Shown: one piece after another, positions 1 to 7,500 of the stretch
Position numbering within the stretch: position 1 is the first letter of the stretch
Layout: each line of letters opens with the position of its first letter
From: Saccharothrix coeruleofusca
Lineage (GTDB): Bacteria > Actinomycetota > Actinomycetes > Mycobacteriales > Pseudonocardiaceae
NCBI RefSeq assembly: GCF_014648515.1
Contig: NZ_BMRG01000003.1
Location: 236,076-283,951, forward strand
Reading direction: 5' to 3'
DNA length: 47,876 nt
Notes under the pieces: model-generated
The model's input: only the letters and a program-made list of their open reading frames with translations
What the model was told of the DNA's origin: nothing
Databases searched by the model: none
Translations under genes and position numbers: made by a program

Positions 1-503
1 AGCTCGGCGCGGCGCTCCTCGTGCCTGCGGTCGAGCTCGGCGGTGCGCTGCTTGAGGTTGGCCTCCAGCTGCCTGCGCCGGTCCTCCAGCTCGCCCATGG
101 CCCGCTGGTGGGCCGCCTTGCCCTCGGCGGCCTGGCGCTCGGCCTCCGCGCGGGTGGCGTTGGCCTGGTCCAGCGCGGCCTTGCGGATGTCGGCGATCTC
201 CTCCTCGGCCAGCGCCATCATCACCCGCACCCGCTCGGTGACGTTGGAGGCGTTGACCGGGCTGCTGGCCAGGTTGCTCAGCTGGGCCTTGACCTTGTCC
301 AGCTCGGCCCTGGTGCTGGTGAGGGCCTTGGTCAGCTCCGCGACCTGCGCGGCGGCGGCGTCGCGACTGCGGTTGGAGTTCTTCAGGTCGAACTCCAACC
401 TGGTCACGCGCTCGTTGACCTGCCGCTGGTTGTACCCGCGCAGAACGACGTCGAAATGAGGAGTGCGGGCAGCAGGCTGCCCAGTCCCTTCAGCCCCGGC
501 CAT
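1..503 (-). CDS. DivIVA-domain coiled-coil protein (3' end outside window)
   Basis: Leftward gene whose C-terminal part lies beyond base 1; 167 codons are visible. I chose the ATG at 503 because the reading frame is open from there and the protein begins MAGAEGTGQPAARTPHFDVV. The segment FDVVLRGYNQRQVNERV is the membrane-binding DivIVA/Wag31-type N-terminal motif (start of helix plus crossed-loop region). It is followed by long charged heptad stretches rich in Ala, Glu and Arg, i.e. a coiled coil. In this family such proteins mark curved membrane or poles and recruit wall-synthesis or division factors. It is divergent from the pyruvate carboxylase gene. It is probably a paralogue rather than Wag31 itself, since wag31 normally sits in the dcw cluster. 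The exact function is unknown. Confidence 0.8.
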   Translation of the reverse strand, partial: MAGAEGTGQPAARTPHFDVVLRGYNQRQVNERVTRLEFDLKNSNRSRDAAAAQVAELTKALTSTRAELDKVKAQLSNLASSPVNASNVTERVRVMMALAEEEIADIRKAALDQANATRAEAERQAAEGKAAHQRAMGELEDRRRQLEANLKQRTAELDRRHEERRAE

Positions 504-788
504 ATGCCCAACACTACCGAGGAGCCGACCTGGGCTGTCACCCGATGCAGTGAACGCAGCGTGAGGGGGCGGTGATCCAGCGCTAACCGGACCACACCGG
601 CCAGGGGCTGCGCGAGCCGCCCGGACAAGGGAGAATCCCCTGGCGCGTCCGCAGGTCAGGGGCGTTGTCCCGGCGGGGAGGGCGAACCGCCGGAATGACG
701 TCCGTCACGTGAGATGGAACTCCCGAAACGCGGGACGCGCACGCTAACGTGCCTTGATTGCCCCCACGTGACCGGGAGGGAACGCCGA
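504..788. promoter_or_regulatory. Divergent promoter region upstream of pyc
   Basis: This 285-nt divergent gap has no convincing gene. It contains a 12-bp inverted repeat at 696-707 (TGACG-TC-CGTCA), directly followed by CACGTG-containing sequence at 706-711 and again near 766-771 (CACGTG). A plausible ribosome site, GGGAGGG, ends about 8 nt before the pyc ATG. The palindrome is a candidate operator; no regulator can be named from the sequence. Confidence 0.35.
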
Positions 789-3700
789 ATGTTCCGCAAG
801 GTTCTTGTCGCCAACCGCGGCGAGATCGCGATCCGGGCTTTTCGCGCTGCCTATGAGCTGGGCGCGGGCACCGTCGCGGTCTTCCCCCACGAGGACCGCA
901 ACTCGCTGCACCGCCTGAAGGCCGACGAGTCCTACGAGATCGGCGAGCCGGGCCACCCGGTCCGGGCCTACCTGTCCGTCGAGGAGATCATCAAAGCCGC
1001 CCGCAAGGCGGGCGCGGATGCCGTCTACCCCGGCTACGGCTTCCTGTCGGAGAACCCGGAGCTGGCCAAGGCGTGCGCCGAGGCGGGCATCACCTTCGTC
1101 GGCCCGCCCGCCGAGGTGCTGGAGCTGACCGGCAACAAGGCCCGCGCGATCGCCGCGGCCCGCGAGGCCGGCCTGCCGGTGCTGAAGTCCAGCGCGCCGT
1201 CGAGCGACGTGGACGCCCTGCTCGCCGCCGCCGAGGAGATCGACTTCCCGGTGTTCGTCAAGGCCGTCGCGGGCGGCGGCGGGCGCGGGATGCGGCGCGT
1301 GGAGGACCCGGCCGCGCTGCGCGAGGCGCTGGAGGCCGCCTCGCGGGAAGCGGAGTCCGCGTTCGGCGACCCGACCGTCTTCCTGGAGCAGGCCGTGGTC
1401 GAGCCCCGGCACATCGAGGTGCAGATCCTCGCCGACGGCGAGGGCAACGTGATGCACCTGTTCGAGCGGGACTGCTCGGTGCAGCGGCGGCACCAGAAGG
1501 TCATCGAGATCGCCCCCGCGCCCAACCTCGACCCCGAGCTGCGCGAGCGCATCTGCGGCGACGCGGTCCGGTTCGCCCGGCACATCGGCTACCGCAACGC
1601 GGGCACCGTCGAGTTCCTGCTCGACCCCAGCGGCAACTACGTCTTCATCGAGATGAACCCGCGCATCCAGGTCGAGCACACGGTCACCGAGGAGGTGACC
1701 GACGTGGACCTGGTGCAGTCGCAGATGCGCATCGCCAGCGGCGAGACCCTCGACGACCTGGGGCTGAGCCAGGAGACCGTGCAGCTGCGCGGCGCGGCGC
1801 TGCAGTGCCGCATCACCACCGAGGACCCGGCCAACGGGTTCCGCCCGGACACCGGCATGATCAGCGCCTACCGCTCGCCGGGCGGCTCGGGCATCCGGCT
1901 CGACGGCGGCACCACCGGCGCGGGCACGGCCATCAGCGCCCACTTCGACTCCATGCTGGTCAAGCTGACCTGCCGGGGCCGCACGTTCGCCGCCGCCGTG
2001 GCGCGGGCCCGCCGCGCGGTCGCCGAGTTCCGCATCCGCGGCGTGTCCACGAACATCCCGTTCCTGCAGGCGGTGCTGGACGACCGGGACTTCTACGAGG
2101 GCCGCGTCACCACCTCGTTCATCGAGAAGCGCCCGCACCTGCTCACCGCGCGGACCTCCGCCGACCGCGGCACCCGCCTGCTGACCTACCTGGCCGACGT
2201 GACGGTCAACCAGCCCAACGGCCCGCGCCCGGCCGTGGTGGACCCGAGGGTGAAGCTGCCCGCCGTCGACCTCAACGCCGAGCCGCCCGCCGGGTCGCGG
2301 CAGCGGCTGCTGGAGCTGGGGCCGGAGGGCTTCGCCCGCTGGCTGCGGGAGAGCAAGGCCGTCGGGGTGACCGACACCACCTTCCGCGACGCGCACCAGT
2401 CGCTGCTGGCCACCCGCGTGCGCACCAAGGACCTGCTGGCCGTGGCGCCGCACGTGGCGCGGATGACGCCGCAGCTGCTGTCGCTGGAGGCGTGGGGCGG
2501 CGCGACCTACGACGTGGCGCTGCGGTTCCTGGCCGAGGACCCGTGGGAGCGGCTGGCCGCGCTGCGCGAAGCGGTGCCCAACATCGCGCTGCAGATGCTG
2601 CTGCGCGGGCGCAACACCGTCGGCTACACCCCCTACCCGGAGGCGGTGACCACCGCGTTCGTGCGGGAGGCCACCAGGACCGGCATCGACATCTTCCGCA
2701 TCTTCGACGCGCTCAACGACGTGGAGCAGATGCGGCCCGCGATCGACGCGGTGCGCGAGACCGGCACGGCGGTCGCCGAGGTGGCGCTGTGCTACACCGC
2801 CGACCTGTCCAACCCCGACGAGCGCCTCTACACCCTGGACTACTACCTCAAGCTGGCCGAGCAGATCGTCGGCGCGGGCGCGCACGTGCTGGCCATCAAG
2901 GACATGGCGGGCCTGCTGCGCCCGCCCGCCGCGGCCCGGCTGGTGAGCGCGCTGCGCAAGGAGTTCGGCCTGCCGGTGCACCTGCACACGCACGACACCG
3001 CGGGCGGCCAGCTGGCCACCTACCTGGCGGCCATCCAGTCCGGTGTGGACGCGGTGGACGGTGCGACGGCGTCCATGGCGGGCACCACCTCGCAGCCGCC
3101 GCTGTCGTCGATCGTCGCGGCCACCGACCACACCGACCACGCCACGGGCCTGGACCTGCAGGCGGTGTGCGACCTGGAGCCGTACTGGGAGTCGGTGCGC
3201 AAGGTCTACGCGCCGTTCGAGTCCGGCATCCCCGGCCCGACCGGCCGCGTCTACCGGCACGAGATCCCCGGCGGCCAGCTGTCGAACCTGCGCACCCAGG
3301 CCGTCGCGCTCGGGCTGGGGCAGAAGTTCGAGGAGATCGAGGCGATGTACGCCGCGGCCGACCGGATGCTGGGCAGGCTGGTGAAGGTCACCCCGTCGTC
3401 CAAGGTGGTCGGCGACCTGGCGCTGCACCTGGTCGGCGCGGGCGTCTCGCCCGCCGAGTTCGAGGCCGACCCCGGCAAGTACGACATCCCGGCGTCGGTG
3501 ATCGGCTTCCTGCACGGCGAGCTGGGTGACCCGCCCGGCGGCTGGCCGGAGCCGTTCCGCAGCAAGGCGCTCCAGGGCAGGTCCGCGCCCAAGGGCGTGT
3601 CCGAGCTGACCGACGAGGACCGCAAGGGCCTGGAGGAGGACACCAGGGCCACCCTCAACCGCCTGCTGTTCCCCGCGCCCACCAAGGAGTTCCGGGCGCA

Positions 3701-4166
3701 CCGCGAGGCCTACGGCGACACGAGCGCGCTCAGCAGCAAGGACTTCTTCTACGGCCTCAAGCCGGGCGAGGAGTACTCGGTCGACCTGGAGCCGGGCGTG
3801 CGGCTGCTGTTCGGCCTGGAGGCCATCGGCGAAGCCGACGAGCGCGGCATGCGCACCGTGATGGCCGTGCTCAACGGCCAGTTGCGGCCCATCCAGGTGC
3901 GCGACCGGAAGGTCGCCGCCGAGGTGCCCGCCGCGGAGAAGGCCGACCGGAGCAACCCCGACCACGTGGCCGCGCCGTTCGCGGGCGTGGTCACGCCCAA
4001 CGTGGCCGAGGGCGACCAGGTCGAGGCGGGCGCGACGATCGCCACCATCGAGGCGATGAAGATGGAGGCCGCGATCACCGCGCCCAAGTCCGGCCGGGTC
4101 AAGCGGCTGGCGGTGCGGGGCGTGCAGCAGGTGGAGGGCGGCGACCTGCTGGCCGTGCTGGAGTGA
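789..4166 (+). CDS. pyc: Pyruvate carboxylase
   Basis: Biotin-dependent enzyme that carboxylates pyruvate to oxaloacetate in the cytosol, an anaplerotic step. The 1125-aa single chain is the normal alpha4-type length. Order seen: biotin carboxylase domain (about 1-450, starting MFRKVLVANRGEIAIRAF, with the glycine-rich loop AVAGGGGRGMR), carboxyltransferase domain (about 525-1000, with TDTTFRDAHQSLLATR and the metal-site HLHTHDT), and a C-terminal biotinyl domain with the EAMKMEA biotinylation lysine. The ATG at 789 has GGGAGGG upstream and gives the canonical N-terminus; an in-frame start at 714 would add 25 residues of unrelated character. It is followed by a strong hairpin at 4174-4205. 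In M. tuberculosis, pyc also neighbours rsmD and coaD. Confidence 0.97.
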   Translation: MFRKVLVANRGEIAIRAFRAAYELGAGTVAVFPHEDRNSLHRLKADESYEIGEPGHPVRAYLSVEEIIKAARKAGADAVYPGYGFLSENPELAKACAEAGITFVGPPAEVLELTGNKARAIAAAREAGLPVLKSSAPSSDVDALLAAAEEIDFPVFVKAVAGGGGRGMRRVEDPAALREALEAASREAESAFGDPTVFLEQAVVEPRHIEVQILADGEGNVMHLFERDCSVQRRHQKVIEIAPAPNLDPELRERICGDAVRFARHIGYRNAGTVEFLLDPSGNYVFIEMNPRIQVEHTVTEEVTDVDLVQSQMRIASGETLDDLGLSQETVQLRGAALQCRITTEDPANGFRPDTGMISAYRSPGGSGIRLDGGTTGAGTAISAHFDSMLVKLTCRGRTFAAAVARARRAVAEFRIRGVSTNIPFLQAVLDDRDFYEGRVTTSFIEKRPHLLTARTSADRGTRLLTYLADVTVNQPNGPRPAVVDPRVKLPAVDLNAEPPAGSRQRLLELGPEGFARWLRESKAVGVTDTTFRDAHQSLLATRVRTKDLLAVAPHVARMTPQLLSLEAWGGATYDVALRFLAEDPWERLAALREAVPNIALQMLLRGRNTVGYTPYPEAVTTAFVREATRTGIDIFRIFDALNDVEQMRPAIDAVRETGTAVAEVALCYTADLSNPDERLYTLDYYLKLAEQIVGAGAHVLAIKDMAGLLRPPAAARLVSALRKEFGLPVHLHTHDTAGGQLATYLAAIQSGVDAVDGATASMAGTTSQPPLSSIVAATDHTDHATGLDLQAVCDLEPYWESVRKVYAPFESGIPGPTGRVYRHEIPGGQLSNLRTQAVALGLGQKFEEIEAMYAAADRMLGRLVKVTPSSKVVGDLALHLVGAGVSPAEFEADPGKYDIPASVIGFLHGELGDPPGGWPEPFRSKALQGRSAPKGVSELTDEDRKGLEEDTRATLNRLLFPAPTKEFRAHREAYGDTSALSSKDFFYGLKPGEEYSVDLEPGVRLLFGLEAIGEADERGMRTVMAVLNGQLRPIQVRDRKVAAEVPAAEKADRSNPDHVAAPFAGVVTPNVAEGDQVEAGATIATIEAMKMEAAITAPKSGRVKRLAVRGVQQVEGGDLLAVLE

Positions 4167-4173
4167 CCCGACC

Positions 4174-4205
4174 GGGGCCGGGCACCCCTCGTGGTGCCCG
4201 GCCCC
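4174..4205 (+). terminator. Hairpin terminator after pyc
   Basis: Perfect 13-bp stem (GGGGCCGGGCACC / GGTGCCCGGCCCC) with a 6-nt loop at 4187-4192, starting 8 nt after the pyc stop. There is no T-tract, as is usual in high-GC actinobacteria. Confidence 0.75.
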
Positions 4206-4220
4206 GCGCCGGAGGACCGG

Positions 4221-4937
4221 ATGTCGTCATTGCGTGAGGTGGCCGAGTACGTGGCTGCCGCGTGCGACAAGGCGTCGGAGTGCCGCGACGCGCTGGTCGT
4301 GGCGATCGAGGAGGCGCAGGACGCGGCTGAGCTGCTGGCCGGTGCGCTGGAGGGATCAACCGATCCCGAGTGCGAGGCGGCCTTGGCGAACATCGCGGAG
4401 GTGGCGCGTGGCAGCCGTGAGGTGTGGCGATCCCTGTCCGAGGGAATGTCCACCGCTCAGCGGGTCTTGGATCGACTCGTAGGTGCAACGGCTTCGAAGC
4501 CGTCCAGTCCCACTGAGGTTCCGCCTGGCCGCATCGAGGAGTTGCGCCGTCAACTGCCGCCCCCCGTCGTGCCCGGAACCGGGCAGAAGACGCATGGGCG
4601 CTGGTTCGGACCCGATGCCAGGGCTCGCCCCCTGATCAGCGGTGAAGACGAGATGTACGAGGAAGCCATCAAGGCGGTCTCCGATCTCGGCCTGCGCAGG
4701 GGAACGGTGAACGTGGCCGTCGATGTGGAGACCAAGTTGGCCTCCTACATGCGCAACCACGGCATTCGGTCGGCGACGCTTCTGATCAACAACGTGCCGT
4801 GCAGCACAGGGCGGTTCACCTGTGACAAGCTGATTCCGATCATCCTGCCGGAAGGGTGCACGCTCACCGTGTACGGCGCGAACGGCTTCCGGAAGACCTA
4901 CCGAGGAGGGGCTCCCTCACCGTGGCGCACCCGTTGA
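4221..4937 (+). CDS. DddA-like / SCP1.201-type nucleic-acid deaminase toxin
   Basis: 238-aa protein with two parts. The N-terminal ~90 residues form a helical, Ala/Glu-rich segment reminiscent of type VII (WXG100-like) delivery domains. The C-terminal deaminase domain (about 120-230) has the family landmarks THGRWFGPD...PLISGEDE, the helix VETKLASYMRNHGI, INNVPC...C with a C194-x6-C201 pair, and the end LPEGCTLTVYG. The family deaminates cytosine in DNA or RNA and acts as an antibacterial toxin. The zinc/catalytic motif is normally HxE; here it reads D168-V-E170 (GAT at 4722-4724), which may alter or remove activity. GGAGGA precedes the ATG. The downstream Imm1 gene overlaps its end by 16 nt, which supports a toxin-immunity pair. 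An export route is inferred only. Confidence 0.85.
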   Translation: MSSLREVAEYVAAACDKASECRDALVVAIEEAQDAAELLAGALEGSTDPECEAALANIAEVARGSREVWRSLSEGMSTAQRVLDRLVGATASKPSSPTEVPPGRIEELRRQLPPPVVPGTGQKTHGRWFGPDARARPLISGEDEMYEEAIKAVSDLGLRRGTVNVAVDVETKLASYMRNHGIRSATLLINNVPCSTGRFTCDKLIPIILPEGCTLTVYGANGFRKTYRGGAPSPWRTR

Positions 4938-5353
4938 GCGTCTACTACGGCCCTGATCACGCCGAAGAGCCGGCGAACTTGACGAGCGAGGCCGAGGTAC
5001 GTGAACTGTTCGCCGTCCTTCGCGGGATGTACCCCGAGGGCAGCGTGGCCCTTCTCACCGCCTACCTAGCGGACGACCCGTGGGGGGCGGAGCTGACCGC
5101 CGGAATCAACGGGGACAGGGGCGTGCTCCGCTACTCGGGTGACGAGCAGGGAGACGCGGGCTTTTACAGCAAGAGTCCGACGCCCACCAATGCCGCGCCG
5201 GTCGTGTACTACTTCTACACCGCTGATCGGGAGTTCCCGCCTCACTCGGAAGTGCCGTTGTCCGCCGTGGAGGCCGCGGTGCTCGACTTCATGGCGACGG
5301 GAGTGCGACCTGCCTCAGTGGAGTGGCAGGAGGCTCGAAGGACGAACGCCTGA
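4922..5353 (+). CDS. Imm1 family immunity protein
   Basis: 143-aa protein matching the Imm1 family: a GVLRYSGDEQ strand, YYFYTADREFPPHSEVPL, and the C-terminal pattern AVLDFMATGVRPASVEWQ. Imm1 proteins neutralise deaminase-type toxins, often SCP1.201-like, by binding them. The GTG at 4922 is chosen because AGGAGGGG lies about 12-19 nt upstream and the protein then starts MAHPLSVYYG; a start at 4856 would add a low-complexity Arg/His extension. It overlaps the toxin gene by 16 nt, implying translational coupling. It ends just before a copy of the dispersed 46-nt repeat. A related but unlinked Imm1 lies at 34814-35269. Confidence 0.87.
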   Translation: MAHPLSVYYGPDHAEEPANLTSEAEVRELFAVLRGMYPEGSVALLTAYLADDPWGAELTAGINGDRGVLRYSGDEQGDAGFYSKSPTPTNAAPVVYYFYTADREFPPHSEVPLSAVEAAVLDFMATGVRPASVEWQEARRTNA

Positions 5354-5358
5354 CACAG

Positions 5359-5412
5359 GCGCCTGCAAGTACCACCCGAGACGTCCACAGGGGCCGGTGA
5401 CTACTACCCGGC
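5359..5412 (+). repeat. Dispersed bipartite repeat, copy A
   Basis: Head half GCAAGTACCACCCG (5365-5378), 13-nt spacer, tail half GGCCGGTGACTACTACCCG (5392-5410), preceded by GCGCCT. It lies between the convergent imm1 and nitroreductase genes. Both halves share the motif ACTACCCG in direct orientation. Confidence 0.85.
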
Positions 5413-5424
5413 GGTGGGCGGGGC

Positions 5425-5913
5425 TCAGGCGGGAACGCGCTCCAGCACGACGACGGGGATCTGCCTGCCCGACGCCGCCTCGAACTCGGCGAACTTCGGG
5501 ACGAGCGCGACCTCCTTGGCCCAGAGCCGCTCGCGCTCCGCGCCGCGCGCGAGCCGGGCTGCGACCGGCACTCGTTCCGCGCCCACCTCGACCACGGCTC
5601 GCGGGTTCGCCATGAGGTTCAGGTACCAGGCCGGATGACGCGGACTGCCGCCGTGGGTGCCGAAGACGGCCCAGTTGTCGCCGACCGGCTGGAAGAACAG
5701 CGGGCTGATCCGTTCGCGCCCGGTCCTGGCCCCGGTGTGGTGCACCAGGATCAGCGGCATGCCCCGCTCGTCGAACCCCGGCATCCGGGGCGGCACGGGG
5801 CGTCCGGCGGCGAACTCCTCTTCGGTGCTCCAGGGGGCGTACCCGGCGTTGGCCCGGACCTCGGCGACGATCCGCTCGTTCCAGCCAGGGGTGGTCGTGG
5901 ATGGATCGGACAT
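5425..5913 (-). CDS. Deazaflavin (F420)-dependent nitroreductase family protein
   Basis: 162-aa protein of the Ddn-like split-barrel family. Visible landmarks are LVHHTGARTGRERISPLFF, the PAWYLNLMANPRAVVEVG segment and the C-terminal IPVVVLERV strand. Characterised relatives such as M. tuberculosis Ddn use reduced F420 to reduce quinones or nitro compounds near the membrane; the substrate here cannot be told. Length is typical. The ATG at 5913 is followed by a Ser/Thr/Pro-rich start as in relatives. Two palindromes lie 18-63 nt upstream (5931-5946, 5963-5976) and may control it. It stands alone, between the toxin locus and the DUF397 gene. Confidence 0.85.
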   Translation of the reverse strand: MSDPSTTTPGWNERIVAEVRANAGYAPWSTEEEFAAGRPVPPRMPGFDERGMPLILVHHTGARTGRERISPLFFQPVGDNWAVFGTHGGSPRHPAWYLNLMANPRAVVEVGAERVPVAARLARGAERERLWAKEVALVPKFAEFEAASGRQIPVVVLERVPA

Positions 5914-5930
5914 GGCGTCCCCTCGTTATC

Positions 5931-5976
5931 CGGAGCACTTGCTCCGCAAAGTAGCACAAAGAGGAGCGCCCGCTCC
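5931..5976 (-). promoter_or_regulatory. Paired palindromic operator upstream of the nitroreductase gene
   Basis: Two inverted repeats of the same consensus: CGGAGCA-CT-TGCTCCG at 5931-5946 and GGAGCG-CC-CGCTCC at 5963-5976, centre to centre about 31 nt, i.e. roughly three helical turns. The pattern GGAGCRNNYGCTCC with a 2-nt centre is typical of a dimeric regulator such as TetR family. No TetR gene is adjacent in this window. Confidence 0.55.
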
Positions 5977-5983
5977 GTTTATT

Positions 5984-6037
5984 GCGTCTGCAAGTACTAC
6001 CCGGGATCTCTGGGAGGGCCGGTAACTACTACCCGGC
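5984..6037 (+). repeat. Dispersed bipartite repeat, copy B
   Basis: GCAAGTACTACCCG (5990-6003), 13-nt spacer ending GAG, GGCCGGTAACTACTACCCG (6017-6035), preceded by GCGTCT. It lies downstream of the leftward DUF397 gene and upstream of the nitroreductase promoter palindromes. This copy is closest to the consensus. Confidence 0.87.
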
Positions 6038-6065
6038 GTTCCGGCCGCTCGGTTCGCGGCGTGGG

Positions 6066-6257
6066 TCAGTCGAGGTCGAAGACGCCGAGCTTGGCGCCCT
6101 GGGTGAAGTAGGCCCACTCGGTGTGGGTGAAGCGCTGCGGAGGCTCGTCGGGGCGGTTGGAGTTGCGGACAAGGACTTCGTCGGCGGTGCGCATGACCTC
6201 CACGCAGTTGGAGCCGCCGCCGCTGAACTTGGTCCACTCGTACGATTTCAGCGTCAT
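6066..6257 (-). CDS. DUF397 domain protein
   Basis: 63-aa protein with the DUF397 signature: WTKFSGGGSNCVEV, then VLVRNSNRPDEPPQRFTHTEWAYF. In actinomycetes, DUF397 genes almost always follow an XRE-type regulator with a DUF5753 domain, and the pair behaves as a regulator plus small partner; some act in development or as toxin-antitoxin-like modules. It overlaps the upstream XRE gene by 4 nt (ATGA on the minus strand), so the two are translationally coupled. Biochemical function is not established. Confidence 0.9.
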   Translation of the reverse strand: MTLKSYEWTKFSGGGSNCVEVMRTADEVLVRNSNRPDEPPQRFTHTEWAYFTQGAKLGVFDLD

Positions 6258-7102
6258 CTGGTTCCCTCCGTGATTTGACTCAGGAGTTCGCGGCTCTCGT
6301 CCACTCCCAGCGCCTTCGCACGGGTGTACTCGAACCAGCGAGCGACCTTCTCCACTTGCTCGGGTCGGTCCAGGAAGTGGTCACCGAAAGGCGTGTCGAC
6401 GCTGATCAGCGACGGCAGTTTGTCGGGCAGCCGGAACAGCGTGAGTGTAGTGCCGAGCAACGGGTGCGCTCCTGCTCCTTCCGGCATAACCTGCACGTTG
6501 ACGTGCTCCAGTTCGGTCATCGCCAGGATGTGCGCGATCTGCTCCCGCATGACCTCCGGGCCGCCGACGTTGGCTCGCAACGCGGGTTCCGCGATCACCG
6601 CCCACAGCCTCAGCGGCGGTTCCCGGTCGGTCAGCAGTGACCGCCTGTCCATGCGCAGTCGGAGGTTCTTCTCCAGGGCTTCGCCCGCGAGGCCGATGCT
6701 CGTCATCAGCGTTCGCGCGTACGCCTCTGTCTGGAGCACGGCGGGCACCAGTTCGAAGGACGAGTAGACGGCTTCGACGGCGCTGGCCTCCACGTCGAGG
6801 ACGCGCCGCAGCCACGGGGCGATCAGTCCGCCGATCTTGCTCTTGGGGCGCCTGCGGTGGGCCTCCGAGTTGAGCGCGAGCAGGTCCTCCCGCGTGGCCT
6901 CGTCCACCTCGTAGAGGTCGAGCAGCTTCTCCAGTTCGGCCTGCTTGATGCCGCTGACCGTCGTCTCGATGTTGCCGATCTTGGTGTTGGTGCAGTTCAG
7001 CACCTCGGCCGGGCGCTCGCGCGGGAGCCCGGCTTCCTCGCGCAGCCTGCGCAGGGTGGTGCCGATCTGGATGCGCGCGGCGCTGCGGTGAGGGTTGGTC
7101 AT
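6254..7102 (-). CDS. XRE-family HTH regulator with DUF5753 domain
   Basis: 282-aa transcription regulator. The N-terminal HTH_31-type helix-turn-helix (about 10-70: LRRLREEAGLPRERPAEVL ... TKIGNIE) is followed by a DUF5753 domain (about 95-275) with the recognisable FELVPAVLQTEAYARTLM, VQVMPEGAGAHPLLGTTLTLF and DTPFGDHFLD segments. The HTH is slightly atypical (RERPAEV where REEAAEL is common). Such proteins pair with DUF397, which follows with a 4-nt overlap. Upstream, an AT-richer stretch (about 7110-7145, containing GAATACATATC on the minus strand) is the likely promoter. A second ATG at 7109 lies in another frame and was not used. Confidence 0.9.
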   Translation of the reverse strand: MTNPHRSAARIQIGTTLRRLREEAGLPRERPAEVLNCTNTKIGNIETTVSGIKQAELEKLLDLYEVDEATREDLLALNSEAHRRRPKSKIGGLIAPWLRRVLDVEASAVEAVYSSFELVPAVLQTEAYARTLMTSIGLAGEALEKNLRLRMDRRSLLTDREPPLRLWAVIAEPALRANVGGPEVMREQIAHILAMTELEHVNVQVMPEGAGAHPLLGTTLTLFRLPDKLPSLISVDTPFGDHFLDRPEQVEKVARWFEYTRAKALGVDESRELLSQITEGTR

Positions 7103-7186
7103 GGATCACCCGATCGATATGTATTCAAGAATTGTGCTCACAACCTATGCTCCCCGTGTTCAGAGAGTGTCAAAGGCTAACAGCGA

Positions 7187-7500
7187 GTGATCAACGTGTC
7201 GTACCTGCTCCAGTTGTCGGAGGTCCGGAGGAGTCACGGCGGGCGGGCTTCCACGTGGTCGAGCGACTGGAGTAGGAGTCCACTGAGGACGGTCTCACGC
7301 TGGCCGACTGGGCCGTGGAGAGGCTCGCCGCGCATCGGTGCGAGATGGGGCTGTACGTCGCCGAAGCGGGCCGGGTCGCCGAGGACGGCGAGGACGAGTA
7401 CGACGCGGACGTGTGGCTGGCTTGGGACGGCGTGGGTGTTCTCAGCACCGGCGACCGCGTGGGAACCCCCTGTCCGGCCCCGGCGTTGGACCGGCCATGA
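7187..7500 (+). pseudogene. Possible small hypothetical gene, perhaps disrupted
   Basis: Unrecognised. The frame ending 7498-7500 (from GTG 7315, 61 aa, VERLAAHRCEMGLYVAEAG...) has strong codon bias, is acidic, and its TGA overlaps the ATG of the next gene as ATGA, which argues that it is translated. Reading the same frame backwards, coding-like sequence (FHVVERLE) continues past a single TAG at 7273-7275. The first ~28 codons from GTG 7187 (MINVSYLLQLSEVRRSHGG) show high GC3 in a different frame. The simplest reading is a small gene broken by one frameshift and one stop, or a short intact gene of 61 aa starting at 7315. No function is suggested. Confidence 0.35.

Noticed and set aside
404-628. 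74-codon leftward open frame near the window start
   Set aside because: Overlaps the DivIVA-domain gene in another frame and has no coding signature.
744-3965. 1073-codon open frame antisense to pyc
   Set aside because: Arises from GC-rich codon structure of pyc; composition is Arg/Gly/His/Leu-rich with no domain, while the sense frame is a full pyruvate carboxylase.
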